DNA from: Salinirubellus litoreus
GTDB taxonomy: Archaea; Halobacteriota; Halobacteria; Halobacteriales; Haloarculaceae
DNA: 64,000 nt
Assembly: GCF_037335815.1 (NCBI RefSeq)
Contig: NZ_CP147841.1
Coordinates: 558,001-622,000 of the forward strand
Reading direction: 5' to 3'
In this document: one piece after another, positions 16,577 to 24,821 of the stretch
How positions within the stretch are numbered: the stretch's first letter is position 1
How the letters are laid out: each line of letters begins with the position of its first letter
Notes under the pieces: generated by a model
The model's database searches: none
The model's input: only the letters and a program-made list of their open reading frames with translations
Told to the model about the DNA's origin: nothing
Program-made: the position numbers and the translations under genes

Positions 16577-17910
16577 CCCGACCACCTCGACCGTGTGGTT
16601 TCGACGGCGGCTCCGAGGCGCTCGTCGGCGGACCAGTCGACGACGCGGAGGCCCGCCTCGCGGAGTCGCGAACACCGGAGCCGGCGTTCGAGCCGGGCGA
16701 GGCTCTCCCCGACCGTCCGCTCTGTCGTCGGATCCGGGCTGACGACGGTCACGAGGTGACCGTAGGCGTCGAGCCGCCGGGCGGCGCGGGCGACGTAGTC
16801 GTCACACAGTGGCGAGAACAGCACCACCTGCGCGTCGGCCGGGAGTCGCCGCCGGAGCCGTCGGAGTTCGAGTCCGGGGAAGAAGGGGACGTCGCGCGGG
16901 ACCGGTGCGAACGCCTCGTCCGTCGCGAGCGCCTGCCGGGCCCGCGTGCGGTGCTCGCTACCGGTTCCGGGGGCGAGCCAGTACGCTCCCGGCCCGAACG
17001 CGCCGAGGCCGACCCGGTCGCCCGTCGACAGGAGGGAGGTGAACAGCTCGCCCGCGGCGGCGACCGACCGCTCGACCGCCGAGGGGGCCTCGTCGTCGGG
17101 GGCCAGGTAGGACTCCTCCCGGGTGTCGACCAGGAGGACGACGGTCGCCGCGCGCTCGCGTCTGAATTCCAGGGTGGCGTACTCGCCCGTTCTGGCCGCC
17201 CGCTTCCAGTCGATCCGCGAGAGCGGGTCGCCGGGTCGGTACTCCCGGACGGCGTGGAACTCGGTCCCCGGACCGCCCGTGTCCGTGACGACCCGCCCCG
17301 TGAAGCCCGTCGTCAGCGCCCGGAGCGGGAGAGGGTCGCCCACGTCGAGCCGTGGGGTACAGGTGAGGACGGCGTCACCGCGGGCGTGAACGGCCGTCTC
17401 GCGCTCGATGGCACCGCTGAACCCGCGCGCGAGGACCGTCACCGGGTCGAACTCGTGATCGCCACGGGTCGCACGGACCGTGTACGCGAACGAGGCCGCC
17501 TTCCCCGGGCGGAGCGACGTCGCCGTCCTGGGCGAGCCCTCGACGACGTCGATGGCGTCCGGGACCCCGTCGACGAGACGGAGGTCCGCTAGCAGCGAGT
17601 CGCCCGCGTTCCGCACCGTGACCGTCACACGGACGTGATCCCCGGGGGCGGCCGTGTGTCGGTCGAGTTCGCGGGAGAGTTCGACGTGGACGTCCGGCGG
17701 GCGGGCGGCCAGCGCGAGCCCGCCGTACGCCACGCCGACGACGGCGACCAGCAGTAGCCCGGGGCGGCCGAGGAGCACCCCGAGCGCCCCGGCGGCGAGC
17801 GAGAGCGCGTTCACCCCGTACCAGCGGTTGGTCTCCCGGTCGAGCGTCTCGCCGGGCGACGCCCGCCGGTCGGGGGCGGGCTGGTTCCTCGGACCGGGGG
17901 ACTCACTCAT
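16573..17910 (-). CDS. DUF58 domain-containing protein
   Basis: 445 residues starting at MSESPGPRNQ; the ATG overlaps the upstream stop by 8 bp. Two membrane helices lie near the N-terminus (about residues 30-65). A beta-rich domain follows, then the DUF58 core with GGPGTEFHAVREYRPGDPLS and IDWKRAARTGEYATLEFRRE (about 235-275). A von Willebrand factor A-like fold follows, with VVLLVDTREESYL as its metal site. DUF58 proteins pair with MoxR ATPases; in bacteria they are linked to envelope stability. A longer frame exists upstream but would run deep into the previous gene. Confidence 0.88.
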   Translation of the reverse strand: MSESPGPRNQPAPDRRASPGETLDRETNRWYGVNALSLAAGALGVLLGRPGLLLVAVVGVAYGGLALAARPPDVHVELSRELDRHTAAPGDHVRVTVTVRNAGDSLLADLRLVDGVPDAIDVVEGSPRTATSLRPGKAASFAYTVRATRGDHEFDPVTVLARGFSGAIERETAVHARGDAVLTCTPRLDVGDPLPLRALTTGFTGRVVTDTGGPGTEFHAVREYRPGDPLSRIDWKRAARTGEYATLEFRRERAATVVLLVDTREESYLAPDDEAPSAVERSVAAAGELFTSLLSTGDRVGLGAFGPGAYWLAPGTGSEHRTRARQALATDEAFAPVPRDVPFFPGLELRRLRRRLPADAQVVLFSPLCDDYVARAARRLDAYGHLVTVVSPDPTTERTVGESLARLERRLRCSRLREAGLRVVDWSADERLGAAVETTRSRWSG

Positions 17911-18538
17911 CGCCGTCGGCCGTCGGGTCCCGACCGATCCCGTTCCCGTCGTCGCCCGATGCGCCTGCCGATCGATCGGATCGGGTGTAGACCGCCAGCG
18001 CACCGACGACCGCCCTCGCGCGGCGAACGAACGCCCGCTTCGCGCCGAGGGCGTCACGCACCCGCTCGGTGATCGGGACGCTTCGTTCGGCCCCGGGGGC
18101 GAAGAACGACGACGCCCGGACGTCGTCGGTCCAGGTCCCGGCCTCGATCCGCTCGGTCGCCTCCTCCGGGGTCAGCCCGCCGTAGCGGACCAGCGTCTCC
18201 TCGGCCACCTCGCGGAGGTCGGACCGGACCGCCGCCCGGTGTCGGTCCGCGGACCGCCCGGGACGGCGGGGGAGCGACGCGAGCGTCCCGTCGAACTCCG
18301 CGCCCGGCGTGGGGAAGACCCGCCGGCGCTCGACCTCGGGCGGGTCGGCCTGCCGGCGCTCGCCGCGGAACCGGGCCAGCGCCGCCCCGCCCGACCGCAC
18401 GAGCGCGAGAACACCCACGAGCGTCACGGCGAGGTACGTGGGCGCGAAGCCGGCCGCCAGCGACGGCCGCAGCGCGACGGCGAGCCCGGCGACGACCGTC
18501 GCCACGCCGGCGGCGGCGAACACCGCCCGGCCGCTCAC
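17903..18538 (-). CDS. Membrane-anchored protein of the DUF7269 type
   Basis: 211 residues, GTG start overlapping the DUF4129 stop by 4 bp. Two N-terminal helices (about 6-50) are followed by a soluble domain rich in Arg and Glu. The conserved-looking motif is LREVAEETLVRYGGLTPEEA (about 107-126), with ERIEAGTWTDDVRASSFFAP after it. The family is known only from haloarchaeal MoxR/DUF58 clusters and has no assigned function. Overlaps at both ends indicate an operon with tight translational coupling. Confidence 0.7.
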   Translation of the reverse strand: MSGRAVFAAAGVATVVAGLAVALRPSLAAGFAPTYLAVTLVGVLALVRSGGAALARFRGERRQADPPEVERRRVFPTPGAEFDGTLASLPRRPGRSADRHRAAVRSDLREVAEETLVRYGGLTPEEATERIEAGTWTDDVRASSFFAPGAERSVPITERVRDALGAKRAFVRRARAVVGALAVYTRSDRSAGASGDDGNGIGRDPTADGDE

Positions 18539-19545
18539 GCGGTGTCACCCCCCGTCCCGCCCGTCCCCGTCCCTCGCGTACGCCCCCGTCCCGAGCCCGG
18601 TCCGTCGGTCGACGCCCCCGAACCCCCCTCCGGGAGGTCGAACTCGGCGTCGGCGTACGTCCGCTCGATGTTCCGGAGGGCGTCGACGGCGCGGCGCTCA
18701 CGGCTGTCGTCCGCGTCGAGCCCGCCGTACCGGACCGCCTCGAAGAGCTCCGTGAGTTCGGTCACGTCCTCGCGATCCATCCCGGCGTCGACGGCCGTGG
18801 CCGCGAACTCCGAGGGCGTGCTCGACGCCGGGTTCGCGACGTCGAGCCCCCCGGTCATCTCGCGCCAGGCGCGGAAGACGGCGTTCTCGACGTTCTCGTC
18901 GGCTTCGATCCGGTCGGCGGCGCGCCCGGCCGCCCGGCCGACGGCCGTCACGTCCGGCGCTGGAGCGGCATCCTCCTCGGGCGTCGGCTCGACGACGTCG
19001 TCGCCGGTCAGCCGGAGGAGCACCGCCGCACCGCCGAGGAGGACGAGGCCGAACAGCGCGAGGAGCATCGTCGGCGGCTCCGTCACCGAGAGGGCGCTCG
19101 ACTCCGGGCCGACCGGGGCCCCGCCGGGGAGGGTCGGTTCCCGACCGCCGAGGAGGCCGGACCGACCGCCGAGATCGATCCCGCCGCCGAGCCCCCGGAA
19201 CAGCAGGTAGAGCAGGAGGAGGACGGTCACAGTCCCGACGGTGACGGTCAGGAACCCCCTGATTCCGTGCTCGCGGTAGAAGGCGTACAGACCGAACGCG
19301 GCGACGGCCAGCAGGAGCACGGCCACCACCCGCCCGACGACGTCCGGGAGCGTCGGGGCGGTCCCGGTCTCGGTCAGGTTGACGCCCCCGAGGTCGAACC
19401 GGTCGCCGTCGCCGACCCCCACACCACTACTGCTCCCGCTGCCGCCGGCCCCACCCGCGGTCGCGGTGTCGTCGAGGGTGGCGGCGGCCGCGCCGAGCGC
19501 CAGCACCGCCAGGAGGGCGAGGACGACCGCGACGATACGGTTCAC
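18535..19545 (-). CDS. DUF4129 domain-containing membrane protein
   Basis: 336 residues. There is an N-terminal signal or anchor helix, a Gly/Ser-rich linker (about 30-50) and three further hydrophobic segments up to about residue 180. The DUF4129 domain covers about 205-300 (VFRAWREMTGGL, NPASSTPSEFAATAVDAGM, FEAVRYGGLDADDSRERRAV). In bacteria and archaea this domain follows transglutaminase-like proteins and accompanies MoxR/DUF58 genes. It is the first gene of the minus-strand cluster. Confidence 0.83.
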   Translation of the reverse strand: MNRIVAVVLALLAVLALGAAAATLDDTATAGGAGGSGSSSGVGVGDGDRFDLGGVNLTETGTAPTLPDVVGRVVAVLLLAVAAFGLYAFYREHGIRGFLTVTVGTVTVLLLLYLLFRGLGGGIDLGGRSGLLGGREPTLPGGAPVGPESSALSVTEPPTMLLALFGLVLLGGAAVLLRLTGDDVVEPTPEEDAAPAPDVTAVGRAAGRAADRIEADENVENAVFRAWREMTGGLDVANPASSTPSEFAATAVDAGMDREDVTELTELFEAVRYGGLDADDSRERRAVDALRNIERTYADAEFDLPEGGSGASTDGPGSGRGRTRGTGTGGTGGDTA

Positions 19546-19620
19546 ACCACCCGGTAAACGGCGGCGGCGGTTTAGCCTTTCCTCGGCGGAAAACCCCCGA
19601 CACGCCCGGTCGTCTCCCGG

Positions 19621-20184
19621 TCAACCGTCGACGAACTCGCTCCGGAACCGGTGTTTGACGTACGAGTGGCCGTAGTCGAGCGGCGGGTACTCGTCGGGCT
19701 TTTCGGCGGCGACCTCGCAGACGACCACGCCCGCGCCGTCGGCCGCGACCGCCTCGGCGTACGCCTCGCGGAACGCCTCGTCGGTGTCGGCGCTCCAGGC
19801 CGAGAGGCCACAGTCGCGGGCCACCCCCGCGAAGTCCACCTCCGTCGAGAGCGTGGTCTGGCCACCGGTGGTCTCGTAGGCGGCGTTGTCCATCACGACG
19901 ACGACCAGGTTCGAGGGGTCGAGGCGGGCGACGGTCGAGAGCGCCCCGAGCGACATCAGCATCGACCCGTCGCCGTCGAGGACGGTGACCTGCTCGTCGG
20001 TCGCCAGTGCCAACCCGAGCCCCACCGGAGTGGTCACCCCCATCGCGCCGGTGAGCGGGAAGTTCCGCGCCCGGTCGCCGAGCGCCGTCAGGTGGTACGA
20101 CGCGGTCCCGACGTTCGAGATCACCGCGGCGTCGGGCGTCTCCTCCAGGACGGCCGCGGTGCATGCGGTCTGATCGGCGGTCAC
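19621..20184 (-). CDS. comE: Sulfopyruvate decarboxylase-type enzyme, beta subunit (ThDP-binding)
   Basis: 187 residues forming the C-terminal ThDP domain of a two-subunit 2-oxoacid decarboxylase. The cofactor motif starts at LDGDGSMLMSLGALSTVARL (about residues 68-87) and ends at VVVVMDNAAYETTGGQ (about 94-109), the classical GDG-x26-30-N arrangement. The GAMGVTTPVGLGLALATDEQ segment is typical of ComE. ComD and ComE together convert sulfopyruvate to sulfoacetaldehyde in coenzyme M synthesis. Haloarchaea do not make coenzyme M, so here the enzyme may work in sulfonate breakdown or on a related substrate such as phosphonopyruvate. It overlaps the alpha gene by 4 bp. Confidence 0.8.
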   Translation of the reverse strand: MTADQTACTAAVLEETPDAAVISNVGTASYHLTALGDRARNFPLTGAMGVTTPVGLGLALATDEQVTVLDGDGSMLMSLGALSTVARLDPSNLVVVVMDNAAYETTGGQTTLSTEVDFAGVARDCGLSAWSADTDEAFREAYAEAVAADGAGVVVCEVAAEKPDEYPPLDYGHSYVKHRFRSEFVDG

Positions 20185-20684
20185 GGCTTGCCCCCCGTCA
20201 GCGTCGTCTCGACCATCAGGACGTACGGGTCCTCGGTGGAGAATGCGGTGTCGGCGGCCAGTCGGACGACCTGGCCGACGTCGGTCCCCGCGGCCATCGA
20301 ACTGTTGCGGACGCCCATCTCGTCGAGCACCCGCGGCATCCCGTAGCCGCCCGACACCTGCGCGAGGTTGTGCTCGCCGAGGTCACCGCGCCGGGAGACG
20401 ATACCGACGAACGGGAGCCCCCAGGGTTTGCTCAGCGACCCGACGGCGTTGAGCGTGTTCGACAGCCCGCTGGTCTGACAGACCAGCGCGCCTCGCTTCC
20501 CGCCGAGCCACGCCCCCGAGAGTATCCCGATCGCCTCCTCCTCGCGTGCGACGGGGATGGCCTCGAAACGGTCGTCCTCCTCCACCGTCGCGACGAGGGG
20601 GGCCACCACCGAGTCGGGGAGGTACGCGACCACCTCGACGTCGCGGTCCCCGAGCGCCTCGGTCGTCCCCTCGTGCCACGTCAT
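20181..20684 (-). CDS. comD: Sulfopyruvate decarboxylase-type enzyme, alpha subunit
   Basis: 167 residues starting MTWHEGTTEALGDRDVEV. This is the pyrimidine-binding half of the split ThDP enzyme: VAREEEAIGILSGAWLGGKR (about 44-63) holds the conserved Glu that activates ThDP. CQTSGLSNTLNAVGSL and FVGIVSRRGDLGEHN follow. It starts 25 nt after the 2-hydroxyacid dehydrogenase stop and overlaps the beta subunit by 4 bp, so the three genes form an operon. The longer open frame upstream overlaps the dehydrogenase and is rejected. Confidence 0.8.
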   Translation of the reverse strand: MTWHEGTTEALGDRDVEVVAYLPDSVVAPLVATVEEDDRFEAIPVAREEEAIGILSGAWLGGKRGALVCQTSGLSNTLNAVGSLSKPWGLPFVGIVSRRGDLGEHNLAQVSGGYGMPRVLDEMGVRNSSMAAGTDVGQVVRLAADTAFSTEDPYVLMVETTLTGGKP

Positions 20685-20709
20685 GACCCACCGCACGGTA
20701 GAGGGTGGC

Positions 20710-21705
20710 TTAGTCCCTCGCCTCGCGGGAGTCGTTCTTCGGCGGAGGCACCGCGACGTATCGCTCCGGGACGGGGTCGCCGTCGAGTAGCGCGAGCGTG
20801 TTGACCCCGAGCGTCCGCGCGTTCTCCGCGCGAGCGATCTCGGTCGATCCGCCGACGTGGGGAGTGAGGACGACGTTCTCGAAGTCGTGGAGCGGCGAGT
20901 CCGGCGGGAGGGGCTCGGTCGCGTGGACGTCCATCCCCGCCCCCCGGAGTTCACCGGCGAGAAGCGCGTCGACCAGCGCGTCCGGATCGACGATCGGCCC
21001 CCGCGAGACGTTGACGAGCACGGCGTCGTCGCCCATCCGTGCGAGGGCCTCGCCGTCGATCATTCCGCGGGTTTCGTCGGTCAGTTCCGCGGTCACGACG
21101 ACCGAGTCCGAGCGCGACAGAACCGTCTCCAGGTCCACGAGTTCGGCGTGGACCGGCTGTCCCTCGATGCGGTCGACGTAGGGGTCGTGTGCCAGCGCCT
21201 CCACGTCGAACCCCCGCAGGAGCGAGGCGAGCCGACGGCCGACGTTACCGAGACCGACGAGCCCGACGGTGGTCCCCGAGAGCTGCGTCCCCAGGGGGAC
21301 CGAGTCGCGCCACCGGCCCGCCTCGAGCGCCCGGTGGCTGGCGACGACGTGCCGCCGGGTCGCGAGCAGCAGCGTGAGACCGAGTTCGGCGACCGAGAGG
21401 GCGTTGATACCCGGGGTGTGGGTGAGGGCGACGCCGTGCTCCCGGGCGGCCGCCAGGTCGACGTTGTCGATTCCGGTCCCGATCTTGGCGACGATCCGGA
21501 GGTCGGTCGCCTCGATGACCGCCCGGGTGATGGGGACCCGCGAGGTGACGAACGCGACGTCTGCGCCGGCGAGACGCTCCGCGGTCGAGTCCTCGTCGGC
21601 GTCGATGCCGACGTCGAGTTCGATCCGGTCGCCGACGACCTCGAGCAGCAGCTCCCGCGGGTGGATGTCCTCGTCGAGTACGCCCCGGTACATGTGGAAC
21701 GACAC
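20710..21705 (-). CDS. D-2-hydroxyacid dehydrogenase family NAD(P)-dependent enzyme (possible sulfolactate dehydrogenase)
   Basis: 331 residues, or 327 if the ATG at 21693 is used. The Rossmann motif is VGLVGLGNVGRRLASLLRGF (about 147-166). Catalytic residues are the Arg of LVNVSRGPIVD (about 232-242), the Glu of GAGMDVHATEP, and the His of LTPHVGGSTEIAR. The family covers phosphoglycerate, glyoxylate and lactate dehydrogenases. Because it is in one operon with ComDE-type subunits, a natural idea is that it oxidises sulfolactate to sulfopyruvate; the known (S)-sulfolactate dehydrogenase SlcC belongs to this family. That assignment is inference. Confidence 0.82.
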   Translation of the reverse strand: MSFHMYRGVLDEDIHPRELLLEVVGDRIELDVGIDADEDSTAERLAGADVAFVTSRVPITRAVIEATDLRIVAKIGTGIDNVDLAAAREHGVALTHTPGINALSVAELGLTLLLATRRHVVASHRALEAGRWRDSVPLGTQLSGTTVGLVGLGNVGRRLASLLRGFDVEALAHDPYVDRIEGQPVHAELVDLETVLSRSDSVVVTAELTDETRGMIDGEALARMGDDAVLVNVSRGPIVDPDALVDALLAGELRGAGMDVHATEPLPPDSPLHDFENVVLTPHVGGSTEIARAENARTLGVNTLALLDGDPVPERYVAVPPPKNDSREARD

Positions 21706-21997
21706 TCGCCTGTGGGTGGCTTGAGTGCTCGGGTGGGGACGACCGCCCGCGTGTCGTGAATCGTCGCACGCCGCGGACAGCGTGTGGGTTCTCGCGAGAG
21801 CCCGGAGTCAAGAGGGGGCTCGTGAGAACCCGCCCTCTACGGCGGACGGGCACCGGAACGGATCGAGAGGTGCGGTCGGCCGGAGAGGCCCGAGCCACGG
21901 CGGTCGGCGACCGGAGCGTCGGCGGACTCGAAGGGCGAGGGCTTCGGTGGTGCCCGGTTCCCCCGATCGGGAGAACGGATCCCGGCCCGGGGGCGTA

Positions 21998-23800
21998 TCA
22001 GTCGTCCGCCGGGGCGGGCGCGGGGCTGGCGTCCATCCCGTCGTCCTCGGCGTAGGGGTACCACGTCATCTTCGTGTTGTGCATGTAGGGGTCCTCGTAG
22101 GAGGTCTCCTCGGGGTCGGCGAGCCCCTCCAGGTCCTCGGCGTCGCGCGCCTCGACGAAGTCGCGGAACGACTCTCGCTCGACGGCTTCGCCGTCTCGCC
22201 CTCGTTGTTCCTCCGGAACAACGCCCTCCTCGCGTTCGTCCTCGTAGATCCGGAGGAGGTTCCGGATGTACCCGGGGACCTCGTCGGCGGCGACACGCAT
22301 CTCGACCCAGTCGGCGAACCGGGGGTCCTCCCCGAGGCCGCCGCCGAGCCCGACGTCGAACGCCTCGACCGGCTCGCCGTCCTTGCGGGTCTTCATCCCC
22401 CGCAGGGAGATGTCGGCGATCTGGGGCTGGGCACACGAGGCCGTACAGCCCGAGAGGTGGACGTGGAAGTCCTCGACGCCCTCGGGCACCTCGACGTTCT
22501 CCTTGAGCCAGCGGGCGTAGCGGACCATCCGGTTCTTCGTCTCGACGATCGAGAGCGAGCAGTACTCAGTACCTGTACACGCGATCGAGCCACGCATGAA
22601 CGGGTGCGGGTCCGGCGAGTAGGTCTCCACCAGGGGCTCGTCGAGGAACGAATCGAGGCCGTCTTCCTCGATATCGGCGACGATGAGGTTCTGTCGCTGG
22701 GTGATGCCCACGAGTTCGGAGCCGTACGCCTCGGCGAGGTCGGCGAGTTCGATCACGTCGGCGGCACCCATCCGGCCGACGAGCACCGAGAGGCCGACGG
22801 CGTACGTCCCGTCGTTCTGCTCGGTGACGCCCACGTAGTCGCCGCGGGCGTCGGCGCGACCGGCGTTGTAGTCGTACCCCTCCCTGAGGTCCTCGCCCGC
22901 GGCGGGAAGCTCGTAGTCGACGTACTCCTCCTGGAGCACCTCCCGGAGCTTCTCGGTCCCCCACTCGTCGACGAGGAACTTGATGCGGGCGTTGAACCGG
23001 TCCTCGCGGTCGCCGTGGTCGCGGAAGAGCGCGGAGAGCCCGGCCGAGACGTCCGTCACGTCCTCGGGCCGGCAGAAGACGTCGATGTCGCGGGCGAAGC
23101 GGGGCTCCTTGCGCGCGAGGCCGCCGCCGACGCGGACGTTGAACCCCTTCACCTCCTCGCCGTCGAGTTCCTTGGTCGCGGGCTCGAACGCGAGGTCGTT
23201 GATGTCGCCCTGACCCGCTCCCCGGGTGTCGCCGGTGACGGAGACCTTCCATTTGCGCGGGAGGTTCGAGTAGGCGGGGTTGCCCTTGAACTCCGACTGG
23301 AGCTCCTGGACGACCGGCCAGACGTCGAGGTGCTCCCCGGCGTCGCGGCCGGCCAGCGGCGAGCCGACGATGTTCCGCCAGGAGTCACCGCAGGCCTGGA
23401 TGGTCGAGAGGCCCGCGTCCTCCAGCTTCTCGAATATCTGGGGTACGTCCTCCAGACGGATCCAGTGGAGCTGGATCGACTGGCGGGTCGTCCAGTCGCA
23501 GTAGGCGGCCCCGAACTCGGGGTTCTCGGCGGGTCCGGTGGCGTACTCGTTTGCGACTTCGCCGACGACCCGCAGCTGGGCGGGCGTGATCCGGCCCATC
23601 GGCGTCCCGATGCGCATCATGAAGTACGACTCCTGGCCCTTCCGCTGGTGGTACAGCCCCCACCACTTGAACCGCTCGAACCAGGCGTCGCGCTCGTCCT
23701 CCGGGATGGACTCCCATCCCTGCTCGGCGAACTCGAAGAGACGGTCACGGACCTCGACGCCGTAGACCTCGTCCTTCCAGCCCTCGACCTTGCTCGGCAT
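21998..23800 (-). CDS. Ferredoxin-dependent nitrite/sulfite reductase (siroheme, 4Fe-4S)
   Basis: 600 residues from ATG 23800 (MPSKVEGWKDEVYG). It has the two-fold repeated ferredoxin-like and siroheme-binding halves of assimilatory NirA/Sir enzymes. YFMMRIGTPMGRITPAQLR lies near residue 62, and the cluster/siroheme cysteines are in ACTGTEYCSLSI (about 407-418) and HLSGCTASCAQPQIADISLR (about 447-466). The enzyme carries out a six-electron reduction of nitrite or sulfite with ferredoxin. No nitrate reductase or nitrite transporter is visible here, and neighbouring genes concern sulfonates, so sulfite is a reasonable guess. The upstream frame extension overlaps the next gene and is rejected. 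Confidence 0.9.
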   Translation of the reverse strand: MPSKVEGWKDEVYGVEVRDRLFEFAEQGWESIPEDERDAWFERFKWWGLYHQRKGQESYFMMRIGTPMGRITPAQLRVVGEVANEYATGPAENPEFGAAYCDWTTRQSIQLHWIRLEDVPQIFEKLEDAGLSTIQACGDSWRNIVGSPLAGRDAGEHLDVWPVVQELQSEFKGNPAYSNLPRKWKVSVTGDTRGAGQGDINDLAFEPATKELDGEEVKGFNVRVGGGLARKEPRFARDIDVFCRPEDVTDVSAGLSALFRDHGDREDRFNARIKFLVDEWGTEKLREVLQEEYVDYELPAAGEDLREGYDYNAGRADARGDYVGVTEQNDGTYAVGLSVLVGRMGAADVIELADLAEAYGSELVGITQRQNLIVADIEEDGLDSFLDEPLVETYSPDPHPFMRGSIACTGTEYCSLSIVETKNRMVRYARWLKENVEVPEGVEDFHVHLSGCTASCAQPQIADISLRGMKTRKDGEPVEAFDVGLGGGLGEDPRFADWVEMRVAADEVPGYIRNLLRIYEDEREEGVVPEEQRGRDGEAVERESFRDFVEARDAEDLEGLADPEETSYEDPYMHNTKMTWYPYAEDDGMDASPAPAPADD

Positions 23801-23909
23801 ACGCGGGTAGACGCCCGCCCCGTACAAACCCCCACCCGTCGCGTCGATGCTCACCGGTGATTCCCGAAACCGGAAGCCCTTGCCGGGGCGCGGGTCGACC
23901 GGGGGCGGC

Positions 23910-24239
23910 CTACTCCGGGACGGGAGGCGAGCAGGTCCTGCGAGCCGGGAGGTGGACGCTCGTGGGGTCGACGGGGCGGAACCGGCCGTCGACGACCCGC
24001 CCGAGTTCGAGCCAGTCGGTGACGCCGCTCTCTCCACACCGGATGCACTGGCCGGCGACGCGCGCCTCGACCGAGCGGCCGTCGACCGACACCTCGACGA
24101 ATCCCTCGGCGAGCAGGTCAGTCACGGAACAGCTACAGAACCCGCCGACGATCGGCCAGAGGTCGCCGACGTTCACCTCCCGGGAGTCGTCGACGCTCAG
24201 CCAGGCCCCGTCGTCGAGCTGGTGGACGCTGGTGACCAC
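23910..24239 (-). CDS. Small Cys-containing haloarchaeal protein, unknown function
   Basis: 109 residues. I do not recognise a named family. It has two Cys pairs, FCSCSV (about residues 34-39) and GQCIRCGESG (about 63-72), that could bind zinc or an Fe-S cluster. A mixed beta segment around VEVSVDGRSVEARVAG lies between them. It lies 109 nt upstream of the nitrite/sulfite reductase on the same strand. A role in regulation or cofactor supply for that reductase is possible but unproven. Confidence 0.6.
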   Translation of the reverse strand: MVTSVHQLDDGAWLSVDDSREVNVGDLWPIVGGFCSCSVTDLLAEGFVEVSVDGRSVEARVAGQCIRCGESGVTDWLELGRVVDGRFRPVDPTSVHLPARRTCSPPVPE

Positions 24240-24488
24240 GACCGCACGGAGAGGTCGAAGGGGCCTGTATCCGATGGTCCCTGCCGGACTCGCCGCGTGT
24301 CATCAGATCCGGTGACACCGCCCGGCGACGAGAACGGCGGGGAGAGCGGCGACTACCGCGCTCGGAGCGGCGAGGACCCGACCGTATGGGGCGAGCGCGA
24401 AAGCGGCAACCGGGTCCGGTTCCGGGGTCCGTCGGTACGTACTGCGGGTGAAGGCGGCCTTATGCACGCCGCCCGGTTACGGTTCGGT

Positions 24489-24572
24489 GTGAACGACGAC
24501 GAACGATCCGCACGTCAGCACGCCCCGGCCGACGTCGCACCCGAGCTCCACTGGGAGGGTGACGACGAGTGA
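24489..24572 (+). CDS. Tiny acidic ORF preceding a small haloarchaeal protein
   Basis: A 27-codon frame from a GTG (VNDDERSARQHAPADVAPEL...), or 36 codons from an in-frame ATG near 24462. Its stop overlaps the GTG of the next small gene by 4 bp, the usual sign of translational coupling. The peptide is acidic, with no known motif. It may be a real small protein or only a translated leader for the next gene. Confidence 0.4.
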   Translation: MNDDERSARQHAPADVAPELHWEGDDE

Positions 24573-24748
24573 CCGACGAACCGGAGCGGGTGGACACGAG
24601 CCACCTCGACGGCGTCGAGGACGGCTGTGGCTGTGCTGAGGTCTGGGAGCACCTCTCGGAGGGTCGCGGATCCGGGACGGACGGCGAGACAGACGTGGAA
24701 GCCGACGGCGAGGAGGACGCCCCGATCGCCGGCGTGGGCGAGCCGTGA
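24569..24748 (+). CDS. Small haloarchaeal protein with GCGCAEVWEHLSE motif
   Basis: 59 residues, very acidic, starting with GTG in a GTGA overlap with the preceding tiny ORF. The central motif DGCGCAEVWEHLSE (about residues 18-31), with paired Cys, recurs in haloarchaeal small proteins as I remember them. It could bind zinc. The C-terminal half is low-complexity Asp/Glu/Gly. Function unknown. It is followed by the DUF7119-type gene on the same strand, which has its own TATA box. Confidence 0.55.
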   Translation: MTDEPERVDTSHLDGVEDGCGCAEVWEHLSEGRGSGTDGETDVEADGEEDAPIAGVGEP

Positions 24749-24790
24749 CCGACGGACGGGACGCGCGAGGCCCCGAGATGGGACGGGAAG

Positions 24791-24799
24791 CTTTTATCC
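24791..24799 (+). promoter_or_regulatory. TATA box for the DUF7119-type gene
   Basis: CTTTTATCC is centred about 27 nt upstream of the ATG at 24822, so transcription should begin at or next to the start codon. This decides the start over longer upstream frames. Confidence 0.55.
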
Positions 24800-24821
24800 G
24801 GAGTCGCCGTACGCCGTGACG

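Noticed and set aside
19621..20684. Coenzyme M biosynthesis as the role of the ComDE homologs
   Set aside because: No other coenzyme M gene is present here and haloarchaea are not methanogens; kept only as the family origin.
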